Origin: Hoylesella timonensis S9-PR14
GTDB taxonomy: Bacteria; Bacteroidota; Bacteroidia; Bacteroidales; Bacteroidaceae
Direction: 5' to 3'
DNA length: 64,000 nt
Assembly (NCBI RefSeq): GCF_000762405.1
Contig: NZ_JRPQ01000072.1
Location: forward strand, 36,932-100,931
The notes below the pieces were generated by a model. It did no database searches and had not been told where the DNA came from. It worked only from the letters and a program-made list of their open reading frames with translations. The translations under genes and the position numbers were made by a program. Positions 1-8,278 of this stretch are shown here, piece by piece (within the stretch, counting starts at the first letter, position 1; the number at the start of each line of letters is the position of its first letter).

Positions 1-785
1 AAGCCAATCTCATTAAAGGCGGAGACATGGACAACGCTATCATTATCTACGAACGTGAAGTGTCGCAGGACAAGCTGGATCAACTTGCAGACATATTGAA
101 AGTTCCCCACATGGATGCCACCAAGATTGGCTACATTCAGCACAAACCGTTGATGTGGGAGAACGAATGTACTCGTCACAAACTTCTGGACATCATCGGA
201 GACATGGCACTCATAGGGAAACCTATCAAGGGACGCATCGTTGCCACTCGCCCAGGACATACCATTAATAACAAGTTTGCCCGACTCATGCGCAAGGAGA
301 TTCGTAAACACGAGATACAAGCTCCGATTTACGATCCCAACGAAGAGCCATTGTTGGACAATATTCGCATTCGTCAACTGTTGCCTCATCGCTACCCCAT
401 GCAGCTTGTTGACAAAATCATTGCCATGGGATCGTACAGTATCGTAGGTGTGAAAAACATTACGAGCAACGAACCGTTCTTCGTGGGACATTTTCCCAAA
501 GAGCCAGTAATGCCAGGCGTTCTGCAAATTGAAGCCATGGCGCAGTGTGGTGGTATTTTGGTATTAAATCAAGTGGAAGAACCAGAACGATGGTCTACTT
601 ACTTTCTTAAAATAGATAATGTGAAATTCCGCCAAAAGGTAGTTCCCGGTGACACCTTGATATTCCGTGTAGAGATGATTCAACCCGTCAGGCATGGCAT
701 CAGTACCATGAGAGGCTACGCCTTTGTGGGCGATACGGTAGTTTCCGAAGCCACTTTCACTGCACAGATTGTCAAAACCAAATAG
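1..785 (+). CDS. lpxC/fabZ: Bifunctional LpxC deacetylase / FabZ dehydratase (5' end outside window)
   Basis: This is the C-terminal part of the LpxC-FabZ fusion typical of Bacteroidota. LpxC deacetylates UDP-3-O-acyl-GlcNAc, the committed step of lipid A synthesis; FabZ dehydrates 3-hydroxyacyl-ACP. The frame is open from base 3 and begins ANLIKGGDMDNA, a conserved LpxC motif, so the ATG at 27 is internal and not the start. Counting from that ATG, the zinc/catalytic LpxC motifs RHKLLDIIGD (50-59) and RPGHTINNK are present. FabZ follows from about residue 108, with LLPHRYP, catalytic H155 in GHFPKEPVMPG and E169 in IEAMAQ. lpxA and miaA follow on the same strand. The call is secure; only the N-terminal half of LpxC is missing, because of the window edge. 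Confidence 0.96.
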   Translation, partial: ANLIKGGDMDNAIIIYEREVSQDKLDQLADILKVPHMDATKIGYIQHKPLMWENECTRHKLLDIIGDMALIGKPIKGRIVATRPGHTINNKFARLMRKEIRKHEIQAPIYDPNEEPLLDNIRIRQLLPHRYPMQLVDKIIAMGSYSIVGVKNITSNEPFFVGHFPKEPVMPGVLQIEAMAQCGGILVLNQVEEPERWSTYFLKIDNVKFRQKVVPGDTLIFRVEMIQPVRHGISTMRGYAFVGDTVVSEATFTAQIVKTK

Positions 786-846
786 TATGGAGCAAGGTCT
801 TCAAACCCACGTCTCTGCCCTATTCATAAAGATTTCTAAATAGAAT

Positions 847-1617
847 ATGAATCAAATCAGTCCATTAGCTTATGTTCATCCTGAAGCGAAATTAGGAGAC
901 AACAACATCATTGGTCCATTTTGCTACATCGACAAAAACACTGTTTTGGGTGATGGCAACGTATTACAGAACAGTGTCACGATTCACGTTGGTGCAAGGA
1001 TTGGAAACAACAACGAACTTTTCCCTGGTGCGAGCATTAGCACGAAACCGCAAGATTTGAAATTTAAGGGCGAAGAGACCACCTGCCAAATAGGAAATCA
1101 TAACAGCATCCGAGAAAACGTCACCATCTCACGAGGCACAGCTTCTAAGGGTACCACAATTGTAGGCGACAACAACCTGCTGATGGAGAACATGCACATC
1201 GCCCACGATTGCATCATCGGCAATGAGATTATCATAGGAAACTCCACCAAATTAGCAGGCGAGGTAACAGTTGACGACCGTGCCATTATCAGTGCCACAT
1301 TCCTGTGTCACCAGTTCTGTCACATAGGAGGATATGTGATGGTACAAGGAGGGAGCCGCTCTCCGAAAGACATTCCACCATACATCATCGCAGGACGAGA
1401 GCCGATTCGTTATGCTGGAATTAACATTGTAGGACTTCGACGCAGAGGCTTTAGCAACGAACTGATAGACTTGATACACGAAGCTTACAGGTTGCTGTAC
1501 AGTAAGGGCGTTTTGAGTGAAGGCATTGAAGAGATAAAGAAAAACATCAACATCACTCCCGAAATACAATATATTATCGATTTCGTAGAATCTTCGCAGC
1601 GAGGCATCATTCGATAA
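847..1617 (+). CDS. lpxA: UDP-N-acetylglucosamine O-acyltransferase LpxA
   Basis: First step of lipid A synthesis: transfer of a 3-hydroxyacyl chain from ACP to UDP-GlcNAc in the cytoplasm. The 256-residue protein has the left-handed beta-helix hexapeptide pattern from about residue 8 to 190 (repeats such as LGDNNI, IGNNNE, VGDNNL). The HIAHDCIIGN motif carries the expected catalytic histidine (H117/H120). The helical C-terminal domain starts around PIRYAGINIVGLRRRGF. It lies 61 bp after the lpxC-fabZ stop, and its stop is immediately followed by the miaA ATG, so the three genes are probably co-transcribed. The length is normal for the family. Confidence 0.96.
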   Translation: MNQISPLAYVHPEAKLGDNNIIGPFCYIDKNTVLGDGNVLQNSVTIHVGARIGNNNELFPGASISTKPQDLKFKGEETTCQIGNHNSIRENVTISRGTASKGTTIVGDNNLLMENMHIAHDCIIGNEIIIGNSTKLAGEVTVDDRAIISATFLCHQFCHIGGYVMVQGGSRSPKDIPPYIIAGREPIRYAGINIVGLRRRGFSNELIDLIHEAYRLLYSKGVLSEGIEEIKKNINITPEIQYIIDFVESSQRGIIR

Positions 1618-2520
1618 ATGAATACACTGATTGTTCTTCTTGGTCCTACGGGTGTAGGCAAAACAGAACTCTCTCTGAAAATTGCCGAACACCTCAACAC
1701 TCCTATCATTAACGCCGACTCGCGACAACTGTTCACAGAGATTCCTATTGGAACGGCTGCACCTACTTCTTCACAATTACAACGAGTAAAACATTACTTC
1801 GTTGGCTCGTTGCATTTGCAAGATTATTACAGTGCAGCTAAATACGAAGAAGAAGTGTTACAACTTCTACCCAAACTCTTTTCGACTTCTCCACACCATG
1901 TGGCTTTGCTTTCTGGTGGAAGTATGATGTATATCAGTGCCGTATGTCAGGGCATTGATGACATTCCCACTGTTGACGACACCACCCGCCAATGGATGAA
2001 AGAGCGATTAGAGCAGGAGGGGTTAGCCCCTCTCGTGGAAGAGCTCAGATTGTTGGATTCCGAACATTATAATATAGTAGATAAAAACAATCCCAGACGA
2101 GTGGTTCATGCACTCGAAATCTGTCACATGACGGGTAAGCCCTACTCCTCTTTCAGAACTAACACCAAGAAGAAAAGACCTTTCAACATTGTGAAGGTTG
2201 GGGTAAACAGGACTCGTGAGGAGATGTACAACCGTATCAACCTTCGTGTTCTCGAAATGATGCGACAAGGATTGCTCGAGGAGGCAAAGTCGGTTTATCC
2301 ACTTAAAGGATTAAATGCCCTCAATACAGTGGGTTACAAAGAGCTGTTCGCCTATTTCGATGGACACATACCGCTCGAAGAAGCCGTCCGGAGGATTCAA
2401 TCTAATTCGCGCGAATACATGCGAAAACAACACACATGGTTCAAAAAAGACCAAGATATTCAATGGTTCAATCCCGACAACATTGAAGAAATACTAAATT
2501 ATATCGACAATCAGCTATAG
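1618..2520 (+). CDS. miaA: tRNA dimethylallyltransferase MiaA
   Basis: Transfers a dimethylallyl group to A37 of tRNAs that read UNN codons. The 300-residue protein begins with the P-loop GPTGVGKT (residues 9-16), followed by the substrate motif ADSRQLF (33-39) containing the conserved Asp, [14 protein letters not shown], and the [12 protein letters not shown] segment. Near the C-terminus, [14 protein letters not shown] and [13 protein letters not shown] match the tRNA-binding end of the family. The ATG directly abuts the lpxA stop codon, which suggests translational coupling. The length is normal and nothing is unusual. Confidence 0.96.
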   Translation: MNTLIVLLGPTGVGKTELSLKIAEHLNTPIINADSRQLFTEIPIGTAAPTSSQLQRVKHYFVGSLHLQDYYSAAKYEEEVLQLLPKLFSTSPHHVALLSGGSMMYISAVCQGIDDIPTVDDTTRQWMKERLEQEGLAPLVEELRLLDSEHYNIVDKNNPRRVVHALEICHMTGKPYSSFRTNTKKKRPFNIVKVGVNRTREEMYNRINLRVLEMMRQGLLEEAKSVYPLKGLNALNTVGYKELFAYFDGHIPLEEAVRRIQSNSREYMRKQHTWFKKDQDIQWFNPDNIEEILNYIDNQL

Positions 2521-2536
2521 ATACCAACTTATTTGC

Positions 2537-2544
2537 TACTTTTG
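2537..2544 (+). promoter_or_regulatory. Possible -7 element upstream of the PBP1A gene
   Basis: TACTTTTG matches the Bacteroidota -7 consensus TANNTTTG and lies 17 bp before the PBP gene ATG. No clear TTG is present at the expected -33 position, so this is a weak call. Confidence 0.25.
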
Positions 2545-2561
2545 CAAACAAATAAATCATC

Positions 2562-5051
2562 ATGAAATCGAACCGAATCAAAACATTCCTCAACTGGTAT
2601 TGGAATAAAATACGTGGATTTTGGCCATGGTATAAACAGCTATACATTGGACGTCCATGGTACGCAAAAACAGGAATAGCACTACTCTCTGGAGTGATAG
2701 CACTCTTTATTTATTTGGGTGCAGTAGACATCAATTTCCTTTGGTTGTTTGGCAAGTCACCAGGCTTTGCCCAAATCAAGAACCCCACCACAGCCTCGGC
2801 ATCTGAGATTTACAGCAGTGATGGCAAACTCATCGGTAAGTTTTTTAACGAAAACCGAACCCCTGTTACCTTCAACGAGGTGAACCCACTCTTCTGGAAA
2901 GCCTTGATTGATACAGAAGATGAACGGTTCTATCACCACATTGGCATCGATTTTCAAGGTATTTTCGCAGCTGCAAAAGATGCAGTTGTAGGGAATGACG
3001 CACGAGGAGCTTCAACTATTACACAGCAGTTGGCAAAGAATATGTTCCGCGTGCGTACGCAATATTCCACGGGAATACTGGGAAAGATACCTGGTATCAA
3101 GATGCTGGTCATGAAAAGCAAAGAATGGATTATCGCTCTTAAGCTGGAGATGCTTTACGACAAGAACGAAATTCTCACCATGTATGCCAACACCGTTGAT
3201 TTTGGGTCTAACTCATACGGCATAAAAACAGCAAGCAAGACATATTTCAACACGACACCTTCGCAGTTGACGGTCGAAGAGAGTGCGGTATTAGTAGGAA
3301 TGCTGAAAGCCACCACTCATTACAACCCCATTTCTAATCCCGAGAACAGTCTGCGCCGTAGGAACGTTGTCATGAAGCTGATGGAAGCGAAAGGCGACTT
3401 GTCTAAAGCGCAATACGACAGTTTGAGTACAATTCCTATCAAGCTACATTATAATGTCGAAACCAATTATGACGGACAAGCACTCTACTTCAGGGAAGCC
3501 ATAGCCAACTATCTAAAGGATTGGTGCGAAGAGAATGGATATGATCTCTATACAAGCGGGTTGAAGATTTACACCACGTTGGACACACGAATGCAACGTT
3601 ATGCTGAAGAAGCGGCTCGCAAACAGATGAAACAGATTCAGCGCAATTTCAACAATCACTGGGGGAAGAACGATCCATGGATTGATGAAAACGGACAGGT
3701 CATCCCAGGCTTCATCGAACAGATTGCACAGCGACAGCCTGTATATAAGTATTTGAGTGCCAAGTTCCCCCATCAGCCTGACTCTATCTCTTATTATTTG
3801 AACCAGCCCCATACGGTAAAACTCTTTGACTATGAACATGGCACGATAGAAAAACAAATGTCTACCATGGACTCTATTCGCTACATGGTACGTTTCATGC
3901 ACTGCTCCATGGTAGCCATGGAACCGCAAACAGGAGCTGTAAGGGCTTGGGTGGGTGACATCGATTTCAACTCATGGAAGTATGACAAGGTGACAGCGAT
4001 GCGACAGCCTGGTTCTACGTTCAAGCTGTTTGTCTACACCGAAGCTATGAATCAAGGACTGACACCGTGTGACAAACGGCGCGATGAATATATCTCCATG
4101 CAAGTATATGACAAGAAGAAGCAACAAGAGGTTACCTGGACACCAGGCAATGCCAACGGACGCTTCTCTGGTGACTCTATCCCACTGAAAGGAGCTTTTG
4201 CTCGAAGCATCAACTCCATTGCTGTTCGACTTGGACAAGAAATGGGTATCAAGCGCATCATTGAGACTGCTCACAAGATGGGCATCAAGAGTCCACTCGA
4301 TGATGCACCAGCCTTGGCATTGGGGTCGTCGGATGTAAACCTCTTGGAAATGGCAAATGCTTATTGCACCGTTGCCAACGATGGCAAACACCATGAGCCA
4401 GTTTTGGTAACAAGAATAGAGGACAGCGAAGGACGCCAAGTGTACATCGCTCCCACCAAGTCCGAACAAGTCATTCCATACAAGAGTGCTTTCTTTATGC
4501 AACAACTGCTCTTGGGTGGCTTACGTGAACCCGGTGGCACGTCCATGAGTCTTGGAGGATATGTGGGCAAATACAGAGATACCGATTGGGGAGGTAAGAC
4601 AGGAACTTCCAACAACCATTCTGATGCGTGGTTCATGGGGGTAAGTCCCAAACTTGTCGTTGGCGCATGGGTTGGAGGCGAATATCGAAGCATACACTTC
4701 CGGACAGGAGCACTCGGACAAGGCTCGCGAACTGCCTTGCCTATCTGTGGATACTTCTTACAAGAGGTACTCAACGACCCTGCATTCAAAGCTTACCATG
4801 CCAAATTTAGCAAGCCAAAAGATGATGACATCACACGCAGCATGTACACTTGTGACAGCTATTATGAAAAGGCGAAAGTAGACACCACGGCACAAGACAC
4901 CTTAAACGACGATATGGAAGAGGTACTCTTTGACGAGTTTGGCAACCCCATTCACAAATCTGAAGAAAAGCTCAAACCTTCTGAACGACTTGCTGTGCCA
5001 CAAAAGAAGAAGGAACCCACAGAAGAGGTCATCAAGCTGGATAACTTGTAA
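2562..5051 (+). CDS. mrcA: Class A penicillin-binding protein (transglycosylase/transpeptidase)
   Basis: Bifunctional peptidoglycan synthase of 829 residues, anchored in the inner membrane. A single membrane segment lies at about residues 36-56 (GIALLSGVIALFIYLGAV). The GT51 glycosyltransferase domain follows, with catalytic E119 in TEDERFYHH and the GASTITQQLAKNMF motif. The transpeptidase domain has the nucleophile S485 in PGSTFK (SxxK, K488), the SxN motif S549-I-N551, and KTG at 679-681 (GGKTGTSNNHSDAWF). The C-terminal tail (about 790-829) is acidic and lysine-rich, with low complexity. Its stop overlaps the ATG of the following helicase gene (TAATG). Confidence 0.95.
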   Translation: MKSNRIKTFLNWYWNKIRGFWPWYKQLYIGRPWYAKTGIALLSGVIALFIYLGAVDINFLWLFGKSPGFAQIKNPTTASASEIYSSDGKLIGKFFNENRTPVTFNEVNPLFWKALIDTEDERFYHHIGIDFQGIFAAAKDAVVGNDARGASTITQQLAKNMFRVRTQYSTGILGKIPGIKMLVMKSKEWIIALKLEMLYDKNEILTMYANTVDFGSNSYGIKTASKTYFNTTPSQLTVEESAVLVGMLKATTHYNPISNPENSLRRRNVVMKLMEAKGDLSKAQYDSLSTIPIKLHYNVETNYDGQALYFREAIANYLKDWCEENGYDLYTSGLKIYTTLDTRMQRYAEEAARKQMKQIQRNFNNHWGKNDPWIDENGQVIPGFIEQIAQRQPVYKYLSAKFPHQPDSISYYLNQPHTVKLFDYEHGTIEKQMSTMDSIRYMVRFMHCSMVAMEPQTGAVRAWVGDIDFNSWKYDKVTAMRQPGSTFKLFVYTEAMNQGLTPCDKRRDEYISMQVYDKKKQQEVTWTPGNANGRFSGDSIPLKGAFARSINSIAVRLGQEMGIKRIIETAHKMGIKSPLDDAPALALGSSDVNLLEMANAYCTVANDGKHHEPVLVTRIEDSEGRQVYIAPTKSEQVIPYKSAFFMQQLLLGGLREPGGTSMSLGGYVGKYRDTDWGGKTGTSNNHSDAWFMGVSPKLVVGAWVGGEYRSIHFRTGALGQGSRTALPICGYFLQEVLNDPAFKAYHAKFSKPKDDDITRSMYTCDSYYEKAKVDTTAQDTLNDDMEEVLFDEFGNPIHKSEEKLKPSERLAVPQKKKEPTEEVIKLDNL

Positions 5052-6790
5052 TGGCACATGGCATTGATATTGAAAAGATAGACCTGAACAACCAAGAGCT
5101 GCAAAATGCGCTGCAACTGGTTCAGTTCACCCACCGTTCCTTGTTCCTCACGGGAAAGGCAGGAACAGGTAAGTCTACTTTCCTGCATTACATTGCCCAA
5201 ACTACAAAAAAGAAATATGTTATCCTCGCCCCTACTGGCATTGCAGCAATCAATGTCGGTGGGGTTACACTACATAGCTTTTTCAAACTTCCCTTTCATC
5301 CCCTACTTCCTAACGACCGACGGTACAGCACGCAACAACTTAGAAATACGTTCAAATATAACAGCGAGAAAATCAAACTCATCCGTGAACTTGAACTTAT
5401 CATCATTGATGAGATTTCTATGGTTCGTGCCGACATCATTGATTTCATTGACAAGATATTAAGGGTTTACTCGCACAATATGCGCATCCCTTTCGGTGGG
5501 AAGCAACTACTGTTGGTGGGCGATGTCTATCAGTTAGAGCCTGTCCTCAAAGAAGAAGACTGGCAGTTGCTGCAGCCTTACTATCCCTCCAAGTTCTTTT
5601 TTGATGCACACGTGTTTAGATCTTTCCAATTAGTTTGTATTGAACTGCAAAAGGTGTATCGACAGCGTGACGACAAATTTATCAGCATCCTTGACCATAT
5701 CCGAACCTCCACCGTCACGAATACCGACCTCTCCTTATTGAACCAACAGGTGGGGCAACACCAACCGATGGATGCGCATCAGCTATCCATTACCTTATCC
5801 ACTCGACGTGATACGGTTGATTATATCAATAGCTTGCATTTATCTAAGTTGCCAGGCGATGCCACAATCCTCCATGGAAGTATTGACGGTGAATACCCTG
5901 AAAACAATTTGCCCACTCCCATTGAGCTTGAAGTAAAAACTGGCGCACAGATTCTATTCATCAAGAACGACCGTGAAAAGAGATGGGTCAATGGCACCTT
6001 AGGAACGATTATCGGCATTGGTGATGAAGAGGATGGAAAGATTTACGTTCGCACAGAGCAGGGCGAAGATGTCGATGTGGAACAGGAAGTATGGAACAAT
6101 GTGCGATACACCTATAATCAGAAAGAGCAAAAGGTAGAGGAAGAGATTTTAGGTTCCTTCCAGCAATTCCCATTACGTCTGGCATGGGCGATCACCATTC
6201 ATAAGAGTCAGGGGCTCACGTTCAACCAAGTGAAGATAGACCTCTCTGGAGGTGTTTTCGCAGGTGGACAAACCTATGTCGCCTTATCTCGCTGTCGCTC
6301 GCTAAAAGGTATCGAACTACAAGAACCTGTCAAGAAAGAAGATATCTATGTAAACCAAGAAGTAGTGAGGTTTTCAAAAACCTACAACGACCCAAGTGCA
6401 CTCAACACGGCTATACAACAGAGCAAAGCAGACAAACAGTACCATGATGCCACCAAGGCTTTTGACCGAGGGGACATGCAGACGGCACTCGACTACTTCT
6501 ATAAAGCCATTCACAGCCGATACGACATTGAAAAGCCTGAAGTAAAACGACTCATCCGTAGAAAGCTAAACATCATCAACCTTCTGCGTGAACAAAACAA
6601 ACAATTGCAGAAGGAAAAGCAAGATGCAGAAGCTTTTCTAAAAGAGTTGTCTACAGAATATGTCATCATGGGAAAAGATTGTGAAAAGGAGGGCATGACC
6701 GAGGCTGCTATCCGAAATTATCAGAAAGCCCTTAAACTTTATCCCACTCATCCCCAAGCCCTGAAAAGACTCAAAAAACTTAACGGCTAA
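5051..6790 (+). CDS. PIF1/RecD-like AAA helicase with C-terminal TPR-like region
   Basis: Superfamily 1 DNA helicase of 579 residues. Walker A GKAGTGKST lies at 36-44, Walker B IIIDEIS around D120/E121, the LLVGDVYQLEPV motif (motif III type) near 155, and the late motifs AITIHKSQGLTF and YVALSRC in the 380-420 region. These are characteristic of the PIF1/RecD family. From about residue 450 the protein changes to a lysine-rich helical tail with two TPR-like stretches (YHDATKAFDRGDMQTALDYF; EGMTEAAIRNYQKALKLYP). The ATG overlaps the PBP stop codon, so the two genes are probably one transcript. The cellular role is not shown by the sequence; repair or replication-fork processing is likely from the family. 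Confidence 0.88.
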   Translation: MAHGIDIEKIDLNNQELQNALQLVQFTHRSLFLTGKAGTGKSTFLHYIAQTTKKKYVILAPTGIAAINVGGVTLHSFFKLPFHPLLPNDRRYSTQQLRNTFKYNSEKIKLIRELELIIIDEISMVRADIIDFIDKILRVYSHNMRIPFGGKQLLLVGDVYQLEPVLKEEDWQLLQPYYPSKFFFDAHVFRSFQLVCIELQKVYRQRDDKFISILDHIRTSTVTNTDLSLLNQQVGQHQPMDAHQLSITLSTRRDTVDYINSLHLSKLPGDATILHGSIDGEYPENNLPTPIELEVKTGAQILFIKNDREKRWVNGTLGTIIGIGDEEDGKIYVRTEQGEDVDVEQEVWNNVRYTYNQKEQKVEEEILGSFQQFPLRLAWAITIHKSQGLTFNQVKIDLSGGVFAGGQTYVALSRCRSLKGIELQEPVKKEDIYVNQEVVRFSKTYNDPSALNTAIQQSKADKQYHDATKAFDRGDMQTALDYFYKAIHSRYDIEKPEVKRLIRRKLNIINLLREQNKQLQKEKQDAEAFLKELSTEYVIMGKDCEKEGMTEAAIRNYQKALKLYPTHPQALKRLKKLNG

Positions 6791-7015
6791 AATGATATTG
6801 ATTACTAATAAGCCCTGCCAATGACAAGGCGAAGCCTCCACAAAAATACAGCTACGACAACGCCCTGAGCCTCCTACCCCACAGAGGTAACCTCTTCTAT
6901 CAACATGGTAAATAATATATGCTTACGAAACACACCTAACGTGATACCAAAATAGAGAGTATAGTAATTCTATCTGCTTGGATTGGATATTATACACTAA
7001 CAGATAAACTCCTTT

Positions 7016-8278
7016 TTATTTTCTTTGGTTTATCAAACGATACAGCCTTTCACGGTCTTTATACACATTAGTGGTGTGCATGGGTCGATAATAGAGATAT
7101 TTCAAAGCAGGGATACACTGTTGATCGGTAGCTTTGGGATCAACACCCAAGATACTCGCAACCTCGCATTTGATATCCTTGGCCAATTGAGAAGAGGAAA
7201 TGGGATGTTTAGGATTGTGTCCTATATTGATCCGACACCATAGTATTTCTCCCGTGCGAGGATGTACTATCTTTTGTGACGACACTCCAACAGCTCCCAA
7301 GTCGTAGGCAACGACAATAGGAAGTTCTGCCGCTACAAAACCTGTGACAATTGGCTTGACTATAAGACGAACACTCACTCCTATCTTTTTTAGCGAAGCA
7401 TTCCAGTCGATAATACCACTGCTAACAGCCTGTTGATATTGACGAGGCATCATTGAGTCGATGTAGAACACACACATTCTGTCCGTGTTCCAACGCATTA
7501 CTAGTGAGTCAGAAACCATGGTATAAGGATTTTGGGTATAGTCTAAGAAACTGATAGTCTGCACTTCTATATCAGGAACAGCCAAACGAATAGGTTGATC
7601 ATGAGATGGTAAAAGTCTGAACGCATAGCTAAGCCACAAGGGCTGACTACCCGATGGTAACAATATGGCCATGCTGTTATAAACATATTGTTCTGATTCT
7701 ACCTCGTAATGCCGCTCTACTGTTAGTGCTACACCTTCCGCTGATTCACTCACTGAGGTAAGACGGCTCATGGACGGTAGTACCGAGCGTATGTTTTGAT
7801 ATAGCGAAAGATCGAACCACCCCATGCCATAAGTTACGACATCAGTAATATCGATAATAGGATTGCCCATGGCCGAAACCGCCACAGCATGGTATGTTTG
7901 TCCCACGATTGGACCATTGGACAGCTGGAACGCATTGACATATGCACTCGTTGGGTCTATGATACGCTCTGCATAGAATGGCTGAAGAAATACAACTGTA
8001 CTACTGTCGGGTATTGATAATTTGACTACGCCCAACGATTTAATGGGTCTAGCTATCATATTAAATCCTCGATCAATCTGACCTTGCAGAACCATTTCTC
8101 GTCCGTCAAACTTCCGATTGAACTCCATGTACAAACGCCCTCGGTTTTGATAGATAGGTAATACACCATTTATCTTGGATGTGTTATCGGGAAAAAAATC
8201 AGAGAAAGATTTTATCGTCTCTTGTCCCAACACTGTTACCGAATATAAGAAAGTGATACATATATAAAAGTATCTCAT
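7016..8278 (-). CDS. Catalytically degenerate paralogue of the neighbouring zinc metalloprotease
   Basis: A 420-residue protein with a signal peptide (MRYFYICITFLYSVTVLGQ). It resembles the N-terminal and middle parts of the adjacent metalloprotease: FYIDSMMPRQYQQAV against FYVDRHFPRMYQQSI, and HPRTGEILWCRI against CEGRAGEIMACHV. At the position of the protease motif HEIGHSLGLEH it reads CEVASILGVDP, so all three zinc-ligand histidines are replaced while the framework E, L and G are kept. It then stops soon afterwards, lacking the C-terminal helical region. It overlaps the protease gene by 4 bp (ATGA) and is last in the Sus-like operon. The likely role is a non-catalytic binding or regulatory partner of the protease; this is inference. 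Confidence 0.8.
   Translation of the reverse strand: MRYFYICITFLYSVTVLGQETIKSFSDFFPDNTSKINGVLPIYQNRGRLYMEFNRKFDGREMVLQGQIDRGFNMIARPIKSLGVVKLSIPDSSTVVFLQPFYAERIIDPTSAYVNAFQLSNGPIVGQTYHAVAVSAMGNPIIDITDVVTYGMGWFDLSLYQNIRSVLPSMSRLTSVSESAEGVALTVERHYEVESEQYVYNSMAILLPSGSQPLWLSYAFRLLPSHDQPIRLAVPDIEVQTISFLDYTQNPYTMVSDSLVMRWNTDRMCVFYIDSMMPRQYQQAVSSGIIDWNASLKKIGVSVRLIVKPIVTGFVAAELPIVVAYDLGAVGVSSQKIVHPRTGEILWCRINIGHNPKHPISSSQLAKDIKCEVASILGVDPKATDQQCIPALKYLYYRPMHTTNVYKDRERLYRLINQRK

Noticed and set aside
6791..7015. Bidirectional terminator in the convergent gap
   Set aside because: Only short imperfect inverted repeats (four to six pairs) without a T-run were found.
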